NCBI GenBank assembly: GCA_002726235.1
Contig: PBSN01000008.1
Coordinates: 606,136-670,135, forward strand
DNA length: 64,000 nucleotides
DNA from: Nitrospiraceae bacterium
GTDB taxonomy: Bacteria > Nitrospirota > Nitrospiria > Nitrospirales > UBA2166
Direction: 5' to 3'
Shown here: one piece after another, positions 19,162 through 28,383 of the stretch
Numbering within the stretch: the stretch's first letter is position 1
How the letters are laid out: each line of letters opens with the position of its first letter
The notes under the pieces: generated by a model
What the model was told of the DNA's origin: nothing
The model's input: only the letters and a program-made list of their open reading frames with translations
Databases searched by the model: none
Translations under genes and position numbers: made by a program

Positions 19162-19409
19162 TATGATTGACGCGTAAGATGTTCAAGTTGCAACACAAAA
19201 TCTTTGATGGTTCGAACATCTGGAATAATATTCAGCGGGATCGAGATATCAAAACGATCCTCAACCTCAAGTAAAATCTGCATTACTTGTAATGAATCCA
19301 AGCCGATATCGGAAACCAACTCTGTCCCCTCGTCAAGTATGAGGTTATTGTTCGCATAGGGTGCCAAAATCGCGCACAGCTCAATCAAAATGTCGTCGTA
19401 GCTTTTCAT
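19161..19409 (-). CDS. Acyl carrier protein (dedicated, AcpR-like)
   Basis: An 82-residue acyl carrier protein with the phosphopantetheine attachment serine S39 in DIGLDSLQVMQI. It is encoded between the epimerase/reductase gene (5 bp spacing) and the Spt-like gene (one-base overlap). It is more diverged than housekeeping AcpP, which has the form GADSLD. In the Caulobacter set, a dedicated ACP receives fatty acid from the adjacent ligase and presents it to Spt; the same role is inferred here. The context argues against a role in primary fatty acid synthesis. Confidence 0.85.
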   Translation of the reverse strand: MKSYDDILIELCAILAPYANNNLILDEGTELVSDIGLDSLQVMQILLEVEDRFDISIPLNIIPDVRTIKDFVLQLEHLTRQS

Positions 19410-19414
19410 ACGTG

Positions 19415-20401
19415 TTACGAATCTAGCCGGTACGGAACTGTCGTATCTGATTGTGCTGAAGAATGCGCTTTACATCCCCAACCAAAAGTTTTTCGCAACC
19501 CCTCATCAAGCGCAATTTTTGGGACCCATCCAATCGCATCACGAATAACCGCGTTATCACAGACCCAATTGTGATGCCGAAGCTCTCGAACCTTGCCTGG
19601 TGTAAACATCGGTGTGTAGCCCGTGAGACGCGATGCAGTGATGTTGCATAGGGCAACAAACCTCAACAATGATTCCGAAATTGAAAAACGAGCCACACGC
19701 CGTTGACAGATTCGCTCTACAGTATCGATGACATCATTCCAGCTATATCCGCCAGGATAGCCATCGTGGAATTCCACGACCCGAAGAGCGGAAAATGGAT
19801 TCTCTAGACACATCACCACGGCATCCGCAAGATCATCCACGTACAGCAATGAGAATCGTGCGTGATCATGACCAAGCTTCAGCGCAATACCTCTTCCCAT
19901 CCACTCGAACAGCGGGCGCAACTCACGATCACCCGGTCCGTATACCGCCGGAGGCCGTAGCACCATCCACTCCATATCCCTCGCCAGTAACGCAAGTTGT
20001 GCTTCCCCTTGCAACTTACTCGTCGCATACGGAGACAGCACGGGCTCACGAGCTGCCAAAGAAGACATCAGCAAGAAACGTGGAACCCTGGTTTGGTCAC
20101 AAGAAGCTTGTAGGACGTTTTCGACACCATGGACATTCACGGACTCGAAATCGGCCAAAGAAGCTCCACGAACAAGCCCGGCGCAGTGTACCACATCATC
20201 CACGCCTTCAACGAGGCGGCGGAGACTTCCAAAATCTGACAGATCTCCTTCAACAAACTGGATTGGAATGGTAGCAAGATTGGCTGTCCGGGACGATGCA
20301 CGCACAAGCGCACGAACAACCCAGCCCGCAGCATGAAACCTGTGTGCTAATACATTGCCGATAAATCCCGTTGCCCCAGTTAAGGCAACTATCCTGGACA
20401 T
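19415..20401 (-). CDS. cerR: NAD-dependent epimerase/dehydratase, candidate 3-ketosphinganine reductase
   Basis: Extended short-chain dehydrogenase of 328 residues: nucleotide-binding TGATGFIGNV near residues 8-17, catalytic Y125xxxK129 in SPYATSKLQGE, and substrate lobe with RPPAVYGPGDRELRPLFEWM. In Caulobacter, an epimerase-family protein in this position (CerR) reduces the 3-keto group of the long-chain base or ceramide, and I assign the same role here by gene order. The downstream ACP gene starts 5 bp after the stop. A sugar epimerase is possible by family, but the neighbours do not suggest sugar metabolism. Confidence 0.65.
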   Translation of the reverse strand: MSRIVALTGATGFIGNVLAHRFHAAGWVVRALVRASSRTANLATIPIQFVEGDLSDFGSLRRLVEGVDDVVHCAGLVRGASLADFESVNVHGVENVLQASCDQTRVPRFLLMSSLAAREPVLSPYATSKLQGEAQLALLARDMEWMVLRPPAVYGPGDRELRPLFEWMGRGIALKLGHDHARFSLLYVDDLADAVVMCLENPFSALRVVEFHDGYPGGYSWNDVIDTVERICQRRVARFSISESLLRFVALCNITASRLTGYTPMFTPGKVRELRHHNWVCDNAVIRDAIGWVPKIALDEGLRKTFGWGCKAHSSAQSDTTVPYRLDS

Positions 20402-20482
20402 GGAAAGAGCCTAGTAAAGCATCGGACAATCTGATTATTTTGTTTGAAAAGGCATTGGTGCAGCACAGTTGGCAGAACAGCC

Positions 20483-20613
20483 CACAGGATGTTCACAAGG
20501 GCTTCCAAATGCGGCTACAGAAAGCGAACGATCGAGAAAGAAGTGCACACGTTGAGATTCTGAACGATGCAAGAACAACGCGAAAGATCAGGTTTTTCTC
20601 AGCATCCTGCTAG
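20483..20613. repeat. Interspersed repeat, copy B, inside an operon gap
   Basis: About 131 bp bounded by CAGGATGTTCAC (20485-20496) and TTTTTCTCAGCATCCTGCTAG (20593-20613), an imperfect terminal inverted repeat. Inside are GCGGCTACAG, GTTGAGATTCTGAACGATGC and AAGAACAACGC. Its reverse-complement matches the element at 35675-35796 over most of its length. It fills the gap between the acyl-AMP ligase and epimerase genes and could act on the shared transcript. Confidence 0.6.
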
Positions 20614-20616
20614 CGG

Positions 20617-22404
20617 TCACCCCGTAGCGCCACATTCACGTGCTAATTCTGAAGAGGCATGTTTTGACTCGTTCGAGAAAAGCTGACCTCGGCGCTGAAG
20701 AAAGTCCTGCCGAGTCCGCGAGCGAGAAAGTTTACCCGATGACGTACGAGGCAATGTGTGAGGACGGGCTAATTCAATAAAGCAGTTGATCCCAAGTTCC
20801 TCGCGGATCATACGCTGCAACCGATCAATGAGATTTCCTCCTTGGATGCCGGTGAACTCACCGCATTGAACCACCATCATAGCCAACTCCTCACCATCCA
20901 CACCTGAAACGGAAAATGCAGACGCGTCTCCAGGTCTGACTTCAGGTTGCTGTTCCGCCAAATATTCAAGATCCTGAGGCCAAATATTTCGCCCGTTGAT
21001 GATAATGAGGTCCTTGATCCGGCCCGTGATGAAGAGATGTCCCTTGACACGATACCCAACATCTCCTGTATTCAGCCACCCATCAGGCGATAGAACCTCT
21101 TGTGTGGCATCCGCGTCCCCACAGTAACTCGTCATAATACTCGGTCCACGGAGAAAAATCGTTCCGCATTCTCTATCGCCTAATTCACGGCCCTCTTCAT
21201 TGCGAATTTGAATTTCGTACTCCGGCAGGGGCTTTCCACAATTCACGAAACTACTTACACCTGACCGATTTCCATCTCCAGTTCCATTGGGCGCGACTCG
21301 TGCCACCTGTCGCTCAGAGAGATAATCTCTATCAACACGATCGATCTCAAGACCTTGAAACACCGGAGCAAAGCTTACGGCGAGAGAACATTCAGCCATG
21401 CCATAACATGCCATAAACGCGTTAGCATTGAATCCAGTCCCGTTAAGAGCCTTCGCAAAATTCGCTAATGATTCATGGCGAATCATTTCCGCGCCAGCGC
21501 CAGCAACTCGCCAACTTCGAAGATCAAGTGCCGTAGCATCTTCTTGCCGAAAACGACGCGTGCAGAGGTCATATCCAAATGTCGGACTAAAGGAAATCGT
21601 GGCGGAATTCTTCGCAATTAGGGAAAGCCATTGTCGCGGGCGCATCGCAAAATCTCGTGGACTGAGGTAATCAGTAGAAAGCTGAGAAGCAACTGGACCA
21701 AGCACAAACCCCACGAGGCCCATGTCGTGATAGAACGGAAGCCAGGAAACGCAACGATCAAAAGATCGGACGGCGAGGCCGTGTTTTATGATACCAGAGA
21801 GGTTATTTAACACCGCCTGTTGGGTAATCATCACACCTCGAGGAAAGCGCGTACTCCCAGATGTATACTGGAGGTAGGCAACCTCGTCTGACCCAAGTGG
21901 GCTCAACGCGTTCGTGCCTTCGGAAAGTGCTCCAAAATCCTCTGGGCTACCGACAAATCGAAGATCCAATCCTTCAGAAGCCTCTGTAAGAAATGGCAGA
22001 AAAGCTAGAGGCGCCACTGCAACTGAGGCTTGGCAGATTACGAGCAAGGCCCGCAACTGTTCAACATACACAGATCGATTGGAGAGATGAATGAACGCCG
22101 GAAGCGGTACTGGCACCAAGCCTGCGTACTGGCAGGCAAAGAAAAACCGTATAAAATCAGGACTAGTATCCGCAAGAAGAGCAACTCGTGTCCCACGCGG
22201 AAGTCCCAGACCTTGAAGACGGCGCGCCAACGTTTGTGCCTGTTCGCGCAATTCCGCATAGGAAACCACAGTATAAAGCTCACCTTTGCCGGTATAAAAG
22301 TTACACCCGGTCACACCTCGTGCGGCGTAGTCCAGCGCTTCTGAAAGATTGTCGAATTCGCCTGGCCGAAGCGGCACTCTGTTCTCGGTTGGAGTTGGCT
22401 TCAT
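20617..22404 (-). CDS. Fatty acyl-AMP ligase / acyl-ACP synthetase
   Basis: ANL-superfamily enzyme of about 595 residues (600 if the upstream GTG is used). It has the phosphate-binding motif LQYTSGSTRFPRGVMIT, the FAAL-type WLPFYHDMGLVG block, ACYGMAECSLAVSF, DGWLNTGDVGY, GRIKDLIIINGRNIWPQDLE and the terminal TSSGKLSRSRTR lysine. These are the signatures of fatty acyl-AMP ligases, which hand an activated fatty acid to an acyl carrier protein rather than to CoA. As the first gene of the four-gene cassette it is the likely acyl-ACP synthetase feeding the adjacent ACP (AasR-like). ATG 22404 follows AGGG and is preferred; GTG 22419 is possible. Confidence 0.82.
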   Translation of the reverse strand: MKPTPTENRVPLRPGEFDNLSEALDYAARGVTGCNFYTGKGELYTVVSYAELREQAQTLARRLQGLGLPRGTRVALLADTSPDFIRFFFACQYAGLVPVPLPAFIHLSNRSVYVEQLRALLVICQASVAVAPLAFLPFLTEASEGLDLRFVGSPEDFGALSEGTNALSPLGSDEVAYLQYTSGSTRFPRGVMITQQAVLNNLSGIIKHGLAVRSFDRCVSWLPFYHDMGLVGFVLGPVASQLSTDYLSPRDFAMRPRQWLSLIAKNSATISFSPTFGYDLCTRRFRQEDATALDLRSWRVAGAGAEMIRHESLANFAKALNGTGFNANAFMACYGMAECSLAVSFAPVFQGLEIDRVDRDYLSERQVARVAPNGTGDGNRSGVSSFVNCGKPLPEYEIQIRNEEGRELGDRECGTIFLRGPSIMTSYCGDADATQEVLSPDGWLNTGDVGYRVKGHLFITGRIKDLIIINGRNIWPQDLEYLAEQQPEVRPGDASAFSVSGVDGEELAMMVVQCGEFTGIQGGNLIDRLQRMIREELGINCFIELARPHTLPRTSSGKLSRSRTRQDFLQRRGQLFSNESKHASSELARECGATG

Positions 22405-22419
22405 TTCATTAACCCTCAC

Positions 22420-22831
22420 ACCCCCATTACATCAACACCGAAACTATTCTTACAAAATAGGCATCTACAAAATAGGTACCATCTTACAAAACTTACAAAA
22501 ATAGGCGTTCAGCATCACCGAGAACGCACGTCGAAAAAAACGCTGCGCTACTTTATATATATTGCGCCAAAAACGCAACTAGTGACTCCACTACCCCCAA
22601 CATATAGCGGTTGGATGATGTCCAAACCACTTGCCTCCGTATACAGCGTACGGGCGGAACAGAAAACACCTGCTGAAAATCTATAATGCCAAGGCGTTGG
22701 CCAAACAGCTACCAATGCCTTTGATGTCGTGACACGAGCGGGTGGAAGACCACCAGCGGACTGATCATGTAGTGGAAGGTGTGACTCTCAACATTCACTA
22801 GCAGGCTCTCAACATCCTCCTCAGAGAGGAA
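22420..22831. other. Upstream region of the lipid cassette; gap without a gene
   Basis: About 410 bp between coaX and the acyl-AMP ligase gene, both minus strand. It carries the TACAAAA repeats next to the ligase start. At 22787-22825 it also holds two CTCTCAACAT words flanking CTAGCAGG, which may be a worn piece of the interspersed repeat. I see no RNA gene or coding sequence. Confidence 0.5.
22451..22505. promoter_or_regulatory. Direct TACAAAA repeats upstream of acyl-AMP ligase gene
   Basis: TACAAAATAGG occurs at 22451-22461 and 22466-22476, with TACAAAA at 22485-22491 and TACAAAAATAGG at 22494-22505. The copies are spaced 10-19 bp apart and begin about 30 bp before the start of the lipid cassette. 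Evenly placed direct repeats next to a start are a usual sign of regulator binding. No known box fits, so the factor is unknown. Confidence 0.4.
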
Positions 22832-23602
22832 TTAATGACTTTGGTTTTTCCGATACAGTAGTTCTAGACCTTCAAGCGTCAACAAATCTCGGACCTCGTC
22901 AATCGTTCCCGAAACCGGAGCAATGAGCGCTGCCTGCCCGCCGGTCGCAACAACGAAACATTCTTTCCCTAGATTCAGTTTTATTCGTCGAACGATCCCA
23001 TCGACCATCCCCGCAAACCCATAGATAAGACCCGATTGCACACTCGAGGCTGTGTTGTGCCCGATAACCTCTTTGGGAAGAGTCAATTCCACACTTGAAA
23101 GCTTAGCAGCCCGCTTGGCAAGAGCGTCTGCTGAGATCCGAACTCCGGGAGCAATGGCACCGCCAAGATACTCTCCAAGCTCCGTAACCACGCAAAAGGT
23201 AATCGCCGTTCCAAAGTCCACAATGATAACTGGTCCTCCAAACCGAGCATAAGCAGCAGCGGCGTTCACAATACGATCGGAACCGATTTCTTGAGGTTGT
23301 TCAAAACGAAACGTAAGCCCGGTATTCAAATCGGATGATACAATAAGTGGTACAGCCTGAAAGTAGTCCTGTGACATCTGTTCGAGCACGGGTGTCAGCG
23401 GAGGAACCACACTGGACAGAATCACGGAACGAATAGGCAATGATTCAACACCACGAGCATTTAAAATATCGAGGAACGTAATGCCATATTCATCGGCTGT
23501 TCTGGCGCGATCGGTTGCCACCCGCCAGTCTGCAACTAACCGAACCCCATCAAAAACTCCGCTGATAGTACTGGTATTGCCAATGTCAATTGCGAGAAGC
23601 AT
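22832..23602 (-). CDS. coaX: Type III pantothenate kinase
   Basis: First enzyme of coenzyme A synthesis, phosphorylating pantothenate. The 256 residues of the ASKHA fold contain MLLAIDIGNTSTISGVFDG (phosphate loop), GSDRIVNAAAAYARFG, IVDFGTAITFCVV, GGAIAPGVRISADALAKRAAKL and VVATGGQA. Normal length for type III (CoaX), which is insensitive to CoA feedback. It is the last gene of the valS-nadC-birA-coaX run; birA-coaX neighbours are common across bacteria. Confidence 0.93.
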   Translation of the reverse strand: MLLAIDIGNTSTISGVFDGVRLVADWRVATDRARTADEYGITFLDILNARGVESLPIRSVILSSVVPPLTPVLEQMSQDYFQAVPLIVSSDLNTGLTFRFEQPQEIGSDRIVNAAAAYARFGGPVIIVDFGTAITFCVVTELGEYLGGAIAPGVRISADALAKRAAKLSSVELTLPKEVIGHNTASSVQSGLIYGFAGMVDGIVRRIKLNLGKECFVVATGGQAALIAPVSGTIDEVRDLLTLEGLELLYRKNQSH

Positions 23603-23730
23603 AGCGCAGAAGTTAGAAATAAAAAATCAAAAACACTACTCTCACATAGCCAAAAAAAACAGTGTTCCCCATTCCAGCCTTGCGCTCATATTCCCATATC
23701 TTCACTGGACTCTGAACGCTTCTTCTCTAT

Positions 23731-24477
23731 CTACCTCAGGTGTACTATATCCGCACTGCGAATGATCGCCATGTCCCCTTGACCACGTCGCAGTCGTAAC
23801 GATCCGTCCAATTCAATACCATCTGCCCAACCATCGACAGGCCCCCCAACGGGAAGATATGCAATAACTCTACGACCGATGGTATCAGAAATACTGAGAT
23901 ATTCATGGATAATATCTGACATACCATCATTCCAGAACTTCTGATACTGCACGTTAAGCTCACCACTCAATCTTGTGAGGAACTGGTTGCGATCGATCGA
24001 CTCAGCAACATGCTCCGACAGCGACGTCGTCGTGCAGTAAAGAGAGGATGGCAACGACGCCTTGGACATATTGACGTTCACACCAATACCCAGAATAACG
24101 CTTTGAATCTCGCCATTATTGGATACAGTTTCCGCTAAAACTCCAGCCACCTTTTGTCTCCCAATTAATACATCATTGGGCCACTTAATCCGCGCGTTTA
24201 GTTTGGTTTTGGTTTGTATCGCGGATGCGATAGCCATAGAAGCGATCAATGGGATCCATGAGATCCATTCTCGATTTCCCGCCCGCAAGATGTACGAACA
24301 ATACAGGTTAACGCCAGACGGCGAGATCCACTCTCGACCAAGTCGCCCCCGTCCCCGTGTTTGTGCATCGGCAACTACCAGTGTTCCTTCCGAGGCTCCC
24401 TCATGGTAAAGGTCAAGAGCAACCGCATTTGTCGACGTCACCTCTTCAAAGCGATGGATTGGTTGTCCTAGTACCAT
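23731..24477 (-). CDS. birA: Biotin--[acetyl-CoA-carboxylase] ligase
   Basis: Attaches biotin to the carboxyl carrier protein of acetyl-CoA carboxylase via biotinyl-AMP. The 248-residue protein has TSTNAVAL, the biotin/ATP loop GRGRLGREW, IKWPNDVLI with the catalytic lysine, and KVAGVLAE. It lacks the N-terminal winged-helix repressor domain, so it is a monofunctional (group I) ligase and cannot repress bio genes. It follows nadC by 28 bp. Confidence 0.92.
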   Translation of the reverse strand: MVLGQPIHRFEEVTSTNAVALDLYHEGASEGTLVVADAQTRGRGRLGREWISPSGVNLYCSYILRAGNREWISWIPLIASMAIASAIQTKTKLNARIKWPNDVLIGRQKVAGVLAETVSNNGEIQSVILGIGVNVNMSKASLPSSLYCTTTSLSEHVAESIDRNQFLTRLSGELNVQYQKFWNDGMSDIIHEYLSISDTIGRRVIAYLPVGGPVDGWADGIELDGSLRLRRGQGDMAIIRSADIVHLR

Positions 24478-24505
24478 GAACTCCCTTGATTACATCTGGG
24501 TATCA

Positions 24506-25387
24506 TTATGCACCGGCTTGTTTCGGCACATGCGGCACGAGATAGAGACTCATAGGAGAAGCTGGTGCCGACTGCGTCAGAGCGCCTATGGATACAATGT
24601 CTGGCCCCGCTGCCGCGTACCACAGAACGTTGTCCAAGGTTATTCCTCCGGAAACTTCAAGTATCGTCTTCCCTTTCGCCAATTTTACGGCCGCCTCAAC
24701 GTCTGCGACGGTCATGTTATCCAACAAAACAATATCCGCTTTCCCATCAAGCGCAGCCTGAAGTTGATCCAAGGAATCGATTTCAACTTCAATCTGTAGT
24801 CCAGAATCGACATACTCTCGAGCCTGTCGACACGCAAGCCCCACATCACCTCCACAGATCGCGAGATGGTTGTCCTTAATGAGAACCCCATCACCCAAAT
24901 TCTGGCGGTGTGCCCCTCCTCCCCCAATAGTAACTGCCCACTTCTCCAAAGATCGCAAACCTGGCGTCGTCTTACGTGTTGCAGCAATCTGAACCGAGTA
25001 TGCCCTAACTAAATCGCAGAACTTTGACGTCAGAGTTGCAATACCTGAGAGATGTTGAAGGAAATTCAGCGCAACCCGCTCCCCCGCGAGAATCGCACGA
25101 CTATTTCCCGTCAGGGTGAAGATCACAGCACCAGGAGCAAGTTTGTCACCATCAGACGCCACAGGACAGAAATTCATGTCGGAATTGAGCGATTGGAAGA
25201 CACCTCTGGCAAGTTCAACCCCCGCAACGATACAAAATGCTTCTGCATAAACTGTAGCCATCGACTCACTTGCAGAATCGATAATGGCCGTTGAGGTGAT
25301 ATCACCAGCCCCGACATCCTCCGCAAGTGCGTGCGCCACTGAGTGGCGAATCAACTGTTCTGAAAGAGTTGGAGGCAACACGTTCAT
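24506..25387 (-). CDS. nadC: Nicotinate-nucleotide pyrophosphorylase (carboxylating)
   Basis: Quinolinate phosphoribosyltransferase of de novo NAD synthesis, making nicotinate mononucleotide from quinolinate and PRPP. The 293 residues include EDVGAGDITSTAI, ALNFLQHLSGIAT, ATRKTTPGLRSLEKWAV, GGGGAHRQNLGDGVLIKDNH and the barrel end LEVSGGITLDNV. Typical length. It lies between valS and birA on the same strand, probably one transcript. Confidence 0.95.
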   Translation of the reverse strand: MNVLPPTLSEQLIRHSVAHALAEDVGAGDITSTAIIDSASESMATVYAEAFCIVAGVELARGVFQSLNSDMNFCPVASDGDKLAPGAVIFTLTGNSRAILAGERVALNFLQHLSGIATLTSKFCDLVRAYSVQIAATRKTTPGLRSLEKWAVTIGGGGAHRQNLGDGVLIKDNHLAICGGDVGLACRQAREYVDSGLQIEVEIDSLDQLQAALDGKADIVLLDNMTVADVEAAVKLAKGKTILEVSGGITLDNVLWYAAAGPDIVSIGALTQSAPASPMSLYLVPHVPKQAGA

Positions 25388-25463
25388 GTTTAAGCCTGTG
25401 CGGCCTTTAGATTGATCACCGTGACATCGCAGGCACAGACGAAAATTTCGCGTAGGAGAGCAA

Positions 25464-28211
25464 TTAGTCCTGGAGTCGGCTCAATTCCAGCGAAATCTTG
25501 TCACACTCGGCCCGAAGCTCATGCTGTTTTGCTTGTTCCTTTTGCACAACTGCAACCGGTGCGTTTGCAGTAAAAACAGCATTGCTCAGCTTTTTCTCCG
25601 CACGATCAAGATCAGCACGGAGTACAGCCAGGCGCTTTTCAAGCCGAATTCGTTCTTTGGTAAAGTCGACCAGCCCATCAAGCAATATATAGACATCAGC
25701 AACCTTAGTAACTTGGCTGCCATACTTTCCCTGAGGCTTTGCTAAGGATGTCCCTATCTGCAGTGAGTCAATCCGCCCCATTTCTTGAATCCGTGCTGTG
25801 TGACTTAATAAGACAGCCTGGGATTCCTCATTTGCAGGAATGGCCACCACATCAGGAAGGACTTTTCTAGGCGGAACCCCGTAGGTAGACCGTAGCACGC
25901 GAATGCTCGAAATAACATCAATCACCGCGCTCATAGCCGTCTCAACATCCATATCGGCCTTGCTTTCATCCTGCAGAGGATATGCGCTCACCATGACATG
26001 CTCAGCCTCACCCGGTTGGTGCTGAAGGGTGGACCACAATTCCTCGGTCAGAAATGGCATAAAGGGATGCAACAGTCGCACGATGCATTGGAGAACATCC
26101 AGCATCGTCTGAACCGTTTCATTACGACGCACCTCCGATTCACCAGCGCTACCCTGTTGCTTTAGATCAGGCTTTGAAAATTCGATATACCAATCACAAA
26201 ACTCATGCCAAACAAACTGGTACAGGCGATTAGCTGCCTCATCGAAACGATACGCGCCAAGAGACGTATTCACGTCCCCGATACACCGATGTAGGCGACT
26301 CACAATCCAGAGGTTGATCTGCGAATCGATCTTTGCACTCTCGACGTACGCAAATCCGTCCGGCACGTTGTCCAGAGCAAAACGCGTTGCATTCCAGAGT
26401 TTATTAGCAAAGTTTCGATAGCCTTCAATGCGTTCAGAGGCAAGTTTGATGTCTCTGCCAGGCGACGCCATCGCAGCCAAGGTAAAGCGGAGTGCATCGG
26501 TTCCATACTCACCCATCACGCTCAACGGATCGATGATATTTCCCTTTGACTTGCTCATCTTTTGCCCTTCAGCATCACGAACAAGGGCATGAACGTAGAC
26601 ATCGTGGAAAGGGATTGCGTTCTGAAATCGAAGTCCCATCATGATCATTCGTGCAATCCAGAAAAACAAAATATCGAAGCCGGTGACCAAAACGGTCGTT
26701 GGGTAAAAGATCTGCAGCATCTGCTCGGCCTCACCCGCGCACCCGGAGTTGTGTTGGTGTTCAGCCGGCCACCCAAGCGTAGAGAAAGGCCACAGTGCTG
26801 ACGAAAACCAAGTATCAAGAACGTCCGGATCCTGCAAGATATTGAATCCAGCACATTTTGGACAACATTCGGGATCGCTTCGTTGGATGATGGGAGCCAC
26901 ATGGGCTAAATCACAGTCCTCACAATACCAAGCAGGAATCTGATGCCCCCACCAGATTTGTCGCGAAATACACCAGTCTTTGATATCGCGCATCCAGGCA
27001 AGATAATTGTTCTCCCAGCCTTTGGGAACAAACCGAATGTCGCCGGATTCAACCGCTCTAATCGCGGGCTCCGCAAGCGGCTGGATCTTCACATACCATT
27101 GCGGCGAAAGAAACGGTTCCACAATAGTCCGACATCGATAACACTTCCCAATCGAGTGTTTGTGCGCTTCGGTATTGATCAGAAAACCGCGCTCGTCAAG
27201 AAAAGCAAGAATTTGTTTTCTCGCCTCAACAACAGATTTGCCTTGAACGCTACGAAGCACTTCATCATCTACATCGGACAGCTGAGTTGGATCGACCCGC
27301 GCGTGCTTATCAAGGATCGAAATCTCATTGAGATGATTTCGAAGCCCAGCTTCATAGTCGTTGAAATCATGGCCTGGTGTGATTTTGACCGCACCAGTAC
27401 CAAACGTTCGGTCAACCAAAATTGAATCGGTGACAATCGGAATCGTTCGACCCGTCAGCGGAAGACGGATGGATTTCCCAACTAAGTGGAAATAGCGGGT
27501 ATCCTCCGGGTGCACTCCGACTGCAGTATCTCCAAGCATTGTTTCGGGGCGGGTGGTCGCAATAATAAGCACATGATCTCCACTTCCATCAATTGGATAG
27601 CGAATGGAATAGAGCGATCCATTGGTCTCTTCATGTTCGACTTCAATATCGGCCAGGGCCGTGAGGCACCTCGGACACCAATGAATCAGACGCGTGCCGC
27701 GATAAATGAGGCCATCCTCATAAAGCCGAACAAACACCTCGCGAACGGCTTTGGAAAGCCCCTCGTCTAATGTAAATCGAAGCCGAGACCAATCACAGGA
27801 AACACCTAAAGACCTCAACTGATTGAGAATCGTTTCTCCGTATTTCGCTTTCCACTCCCACACTCTTTTGACAAACGCTTCACGCCCTAATTTTTCTCGA
27901 CTCGTTCCCTCCTTGAAAAGTTGCCGTTCGACCACGTTCTGCGTGGCGATTCCAGCGTGATCTGTCCCTGGAAGCCAGAGGACATTGAATCCACGCATGC
28001 GAAACCATCGTACGAGAATATCTTGGATCGTGCTGTTCAACGCATGCCCCATGTGGAGCGCGCCAGTGATATTGGGAGGAGGAATTACAATCGAAAAAGA
28101 AGGAGATGGAGACTCGAGGTTCGCCTGAAAGTAGCCTCGATCTTCCCAGATCTGATACCACTTTTTCTCCACATCCTGCGGTTGGTAAGTTTTTCTAAGC
28201 GTCGGCATCAT
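25464..28211 (-). CDS. valS: Valyl-tRNA synthetase
   Basis: Class I synthetase that charges tRNA-Val and edits threonine. The 915 residues show HIGH as HMGH in PPNITGALHMGHALN, the editing (CP1) domain near 200-400 with TTRPETMLGDTAVGVHP, KMSKS in GQKMSKSKGNIIDPL, the anticodon-binding helices, and a C-terminal coiled coil (about 845-912, RLEKRLAVLRADLDRAEKKL). Full length and intact. Two tandem ATGs, 28211 and 28208, could start it. It heads the valS-nadC-birA-coaX run. Confidence 0.96.
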   Translation of the reverse strand: MMPTLRKTYQPQDVEKKWYQIWEDRGYFQANLESPSPSFSIVIPPPNITGALHMGHALNSTIQDILVRWFRMRGFNVLWLPGTDHAGIATQNVVERQLFKEGTSREKLGREAFVKRVWEWKAKYGETILNQLRSLGVSCDWSRLRFTLDEGLSKAVREVFVRLYEDGLIYRGTRLIHWCPRCLTALADIEVEHEETNGSLYSIRYPIDGSGDHVLIIATTRPETMLGDTAVGVHPEDTRYFHLVGKSIRLPLTGRTIPIVTDSILVDRTFGTGAVKITPGHDFNDYEAGLRNHLNEISILDKHARVDPTQLSDVDDEVLRSVQGKSVVEARKQILAFLDERGFLINTEAHKHSIGKCYRCRTIVEPFLSPQWYVKIQPLAEPAIRAVESGDIRFVPKGWENNYLAWMRDIKDWCISRQIWWGHQIPAWYCEDCDLAHVAPIIQRSDPECCPKCAGFNILQDPDVLDTWFSSALWPFSTLGWPAEHQHNSGCAGEAEQMLQIFYPTTVLVTGFDILFFWIARMIMMGLRFQNAIPFHDVYVHALVRDAEGQKMSKSKGNIIDPLSVMGEYGTDALRFTLAAMASPGRDIKLASERIEGYRNFANKLWNATRFALDNVPDGFAYVESAKIDSQINLWIVSRLHRCIGDVNTSLGAYRFDEAANRLYQFVWHEFCDWYIEFSKPDLKQQGSAGESEVRRNETVQTMLDVLQCIVRLLHPFMPFLTEELWSTLQHQPGEAEHVMVSAYPLQDESKADMDVETAMSAVIDVISSIRVLRSTYGVPPRKVLPDVVAIPANEESQAVLLSHTARIQEMGRIDSLQIGTSLAKPQGKYGSQVTKVADVYILLDGLVDFTKERIRLEKRLAVLRADLDRAEKKLSNAVFTANAPVAVVQKEQAKQHELRAECDKISLELSRLQD

Positions 28212-28333
28212 TCACTGACCTATAACGTACAAAACGGCGAAAAACGGTTAGTTGTAGGTTGTAGCACGGCATCTTTAATCAAGACAAGACGGGCGTTAAG
28301 AACAAGAACATGTGAAAATGCTGTTCGAAATCC

Positions 28334-28363
28334 TTGACAGCGCATTCATGTCCAGAATAGCAT
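28334..28363 (+). promoter_or_regulatory. Predicted sigma70-type promoter for YHS gene
   Basis: TTGACA at 28334-28339 is a perfect -35 box; TAGCAT at 28358-28363 gives a 4/6 -10 box with 18-bp spacing. It sits about 20 bp before the start codon, so the 5' leader would be very short. Confidence 0.45.
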
Positions 28364-28383
28364 AGGGGTAATTGAGGTCTGAC

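Noticed and set aside
26943..27425. 160-codon plus-strand open frame
   Set aside because: Antisense to the highly conserved valS.
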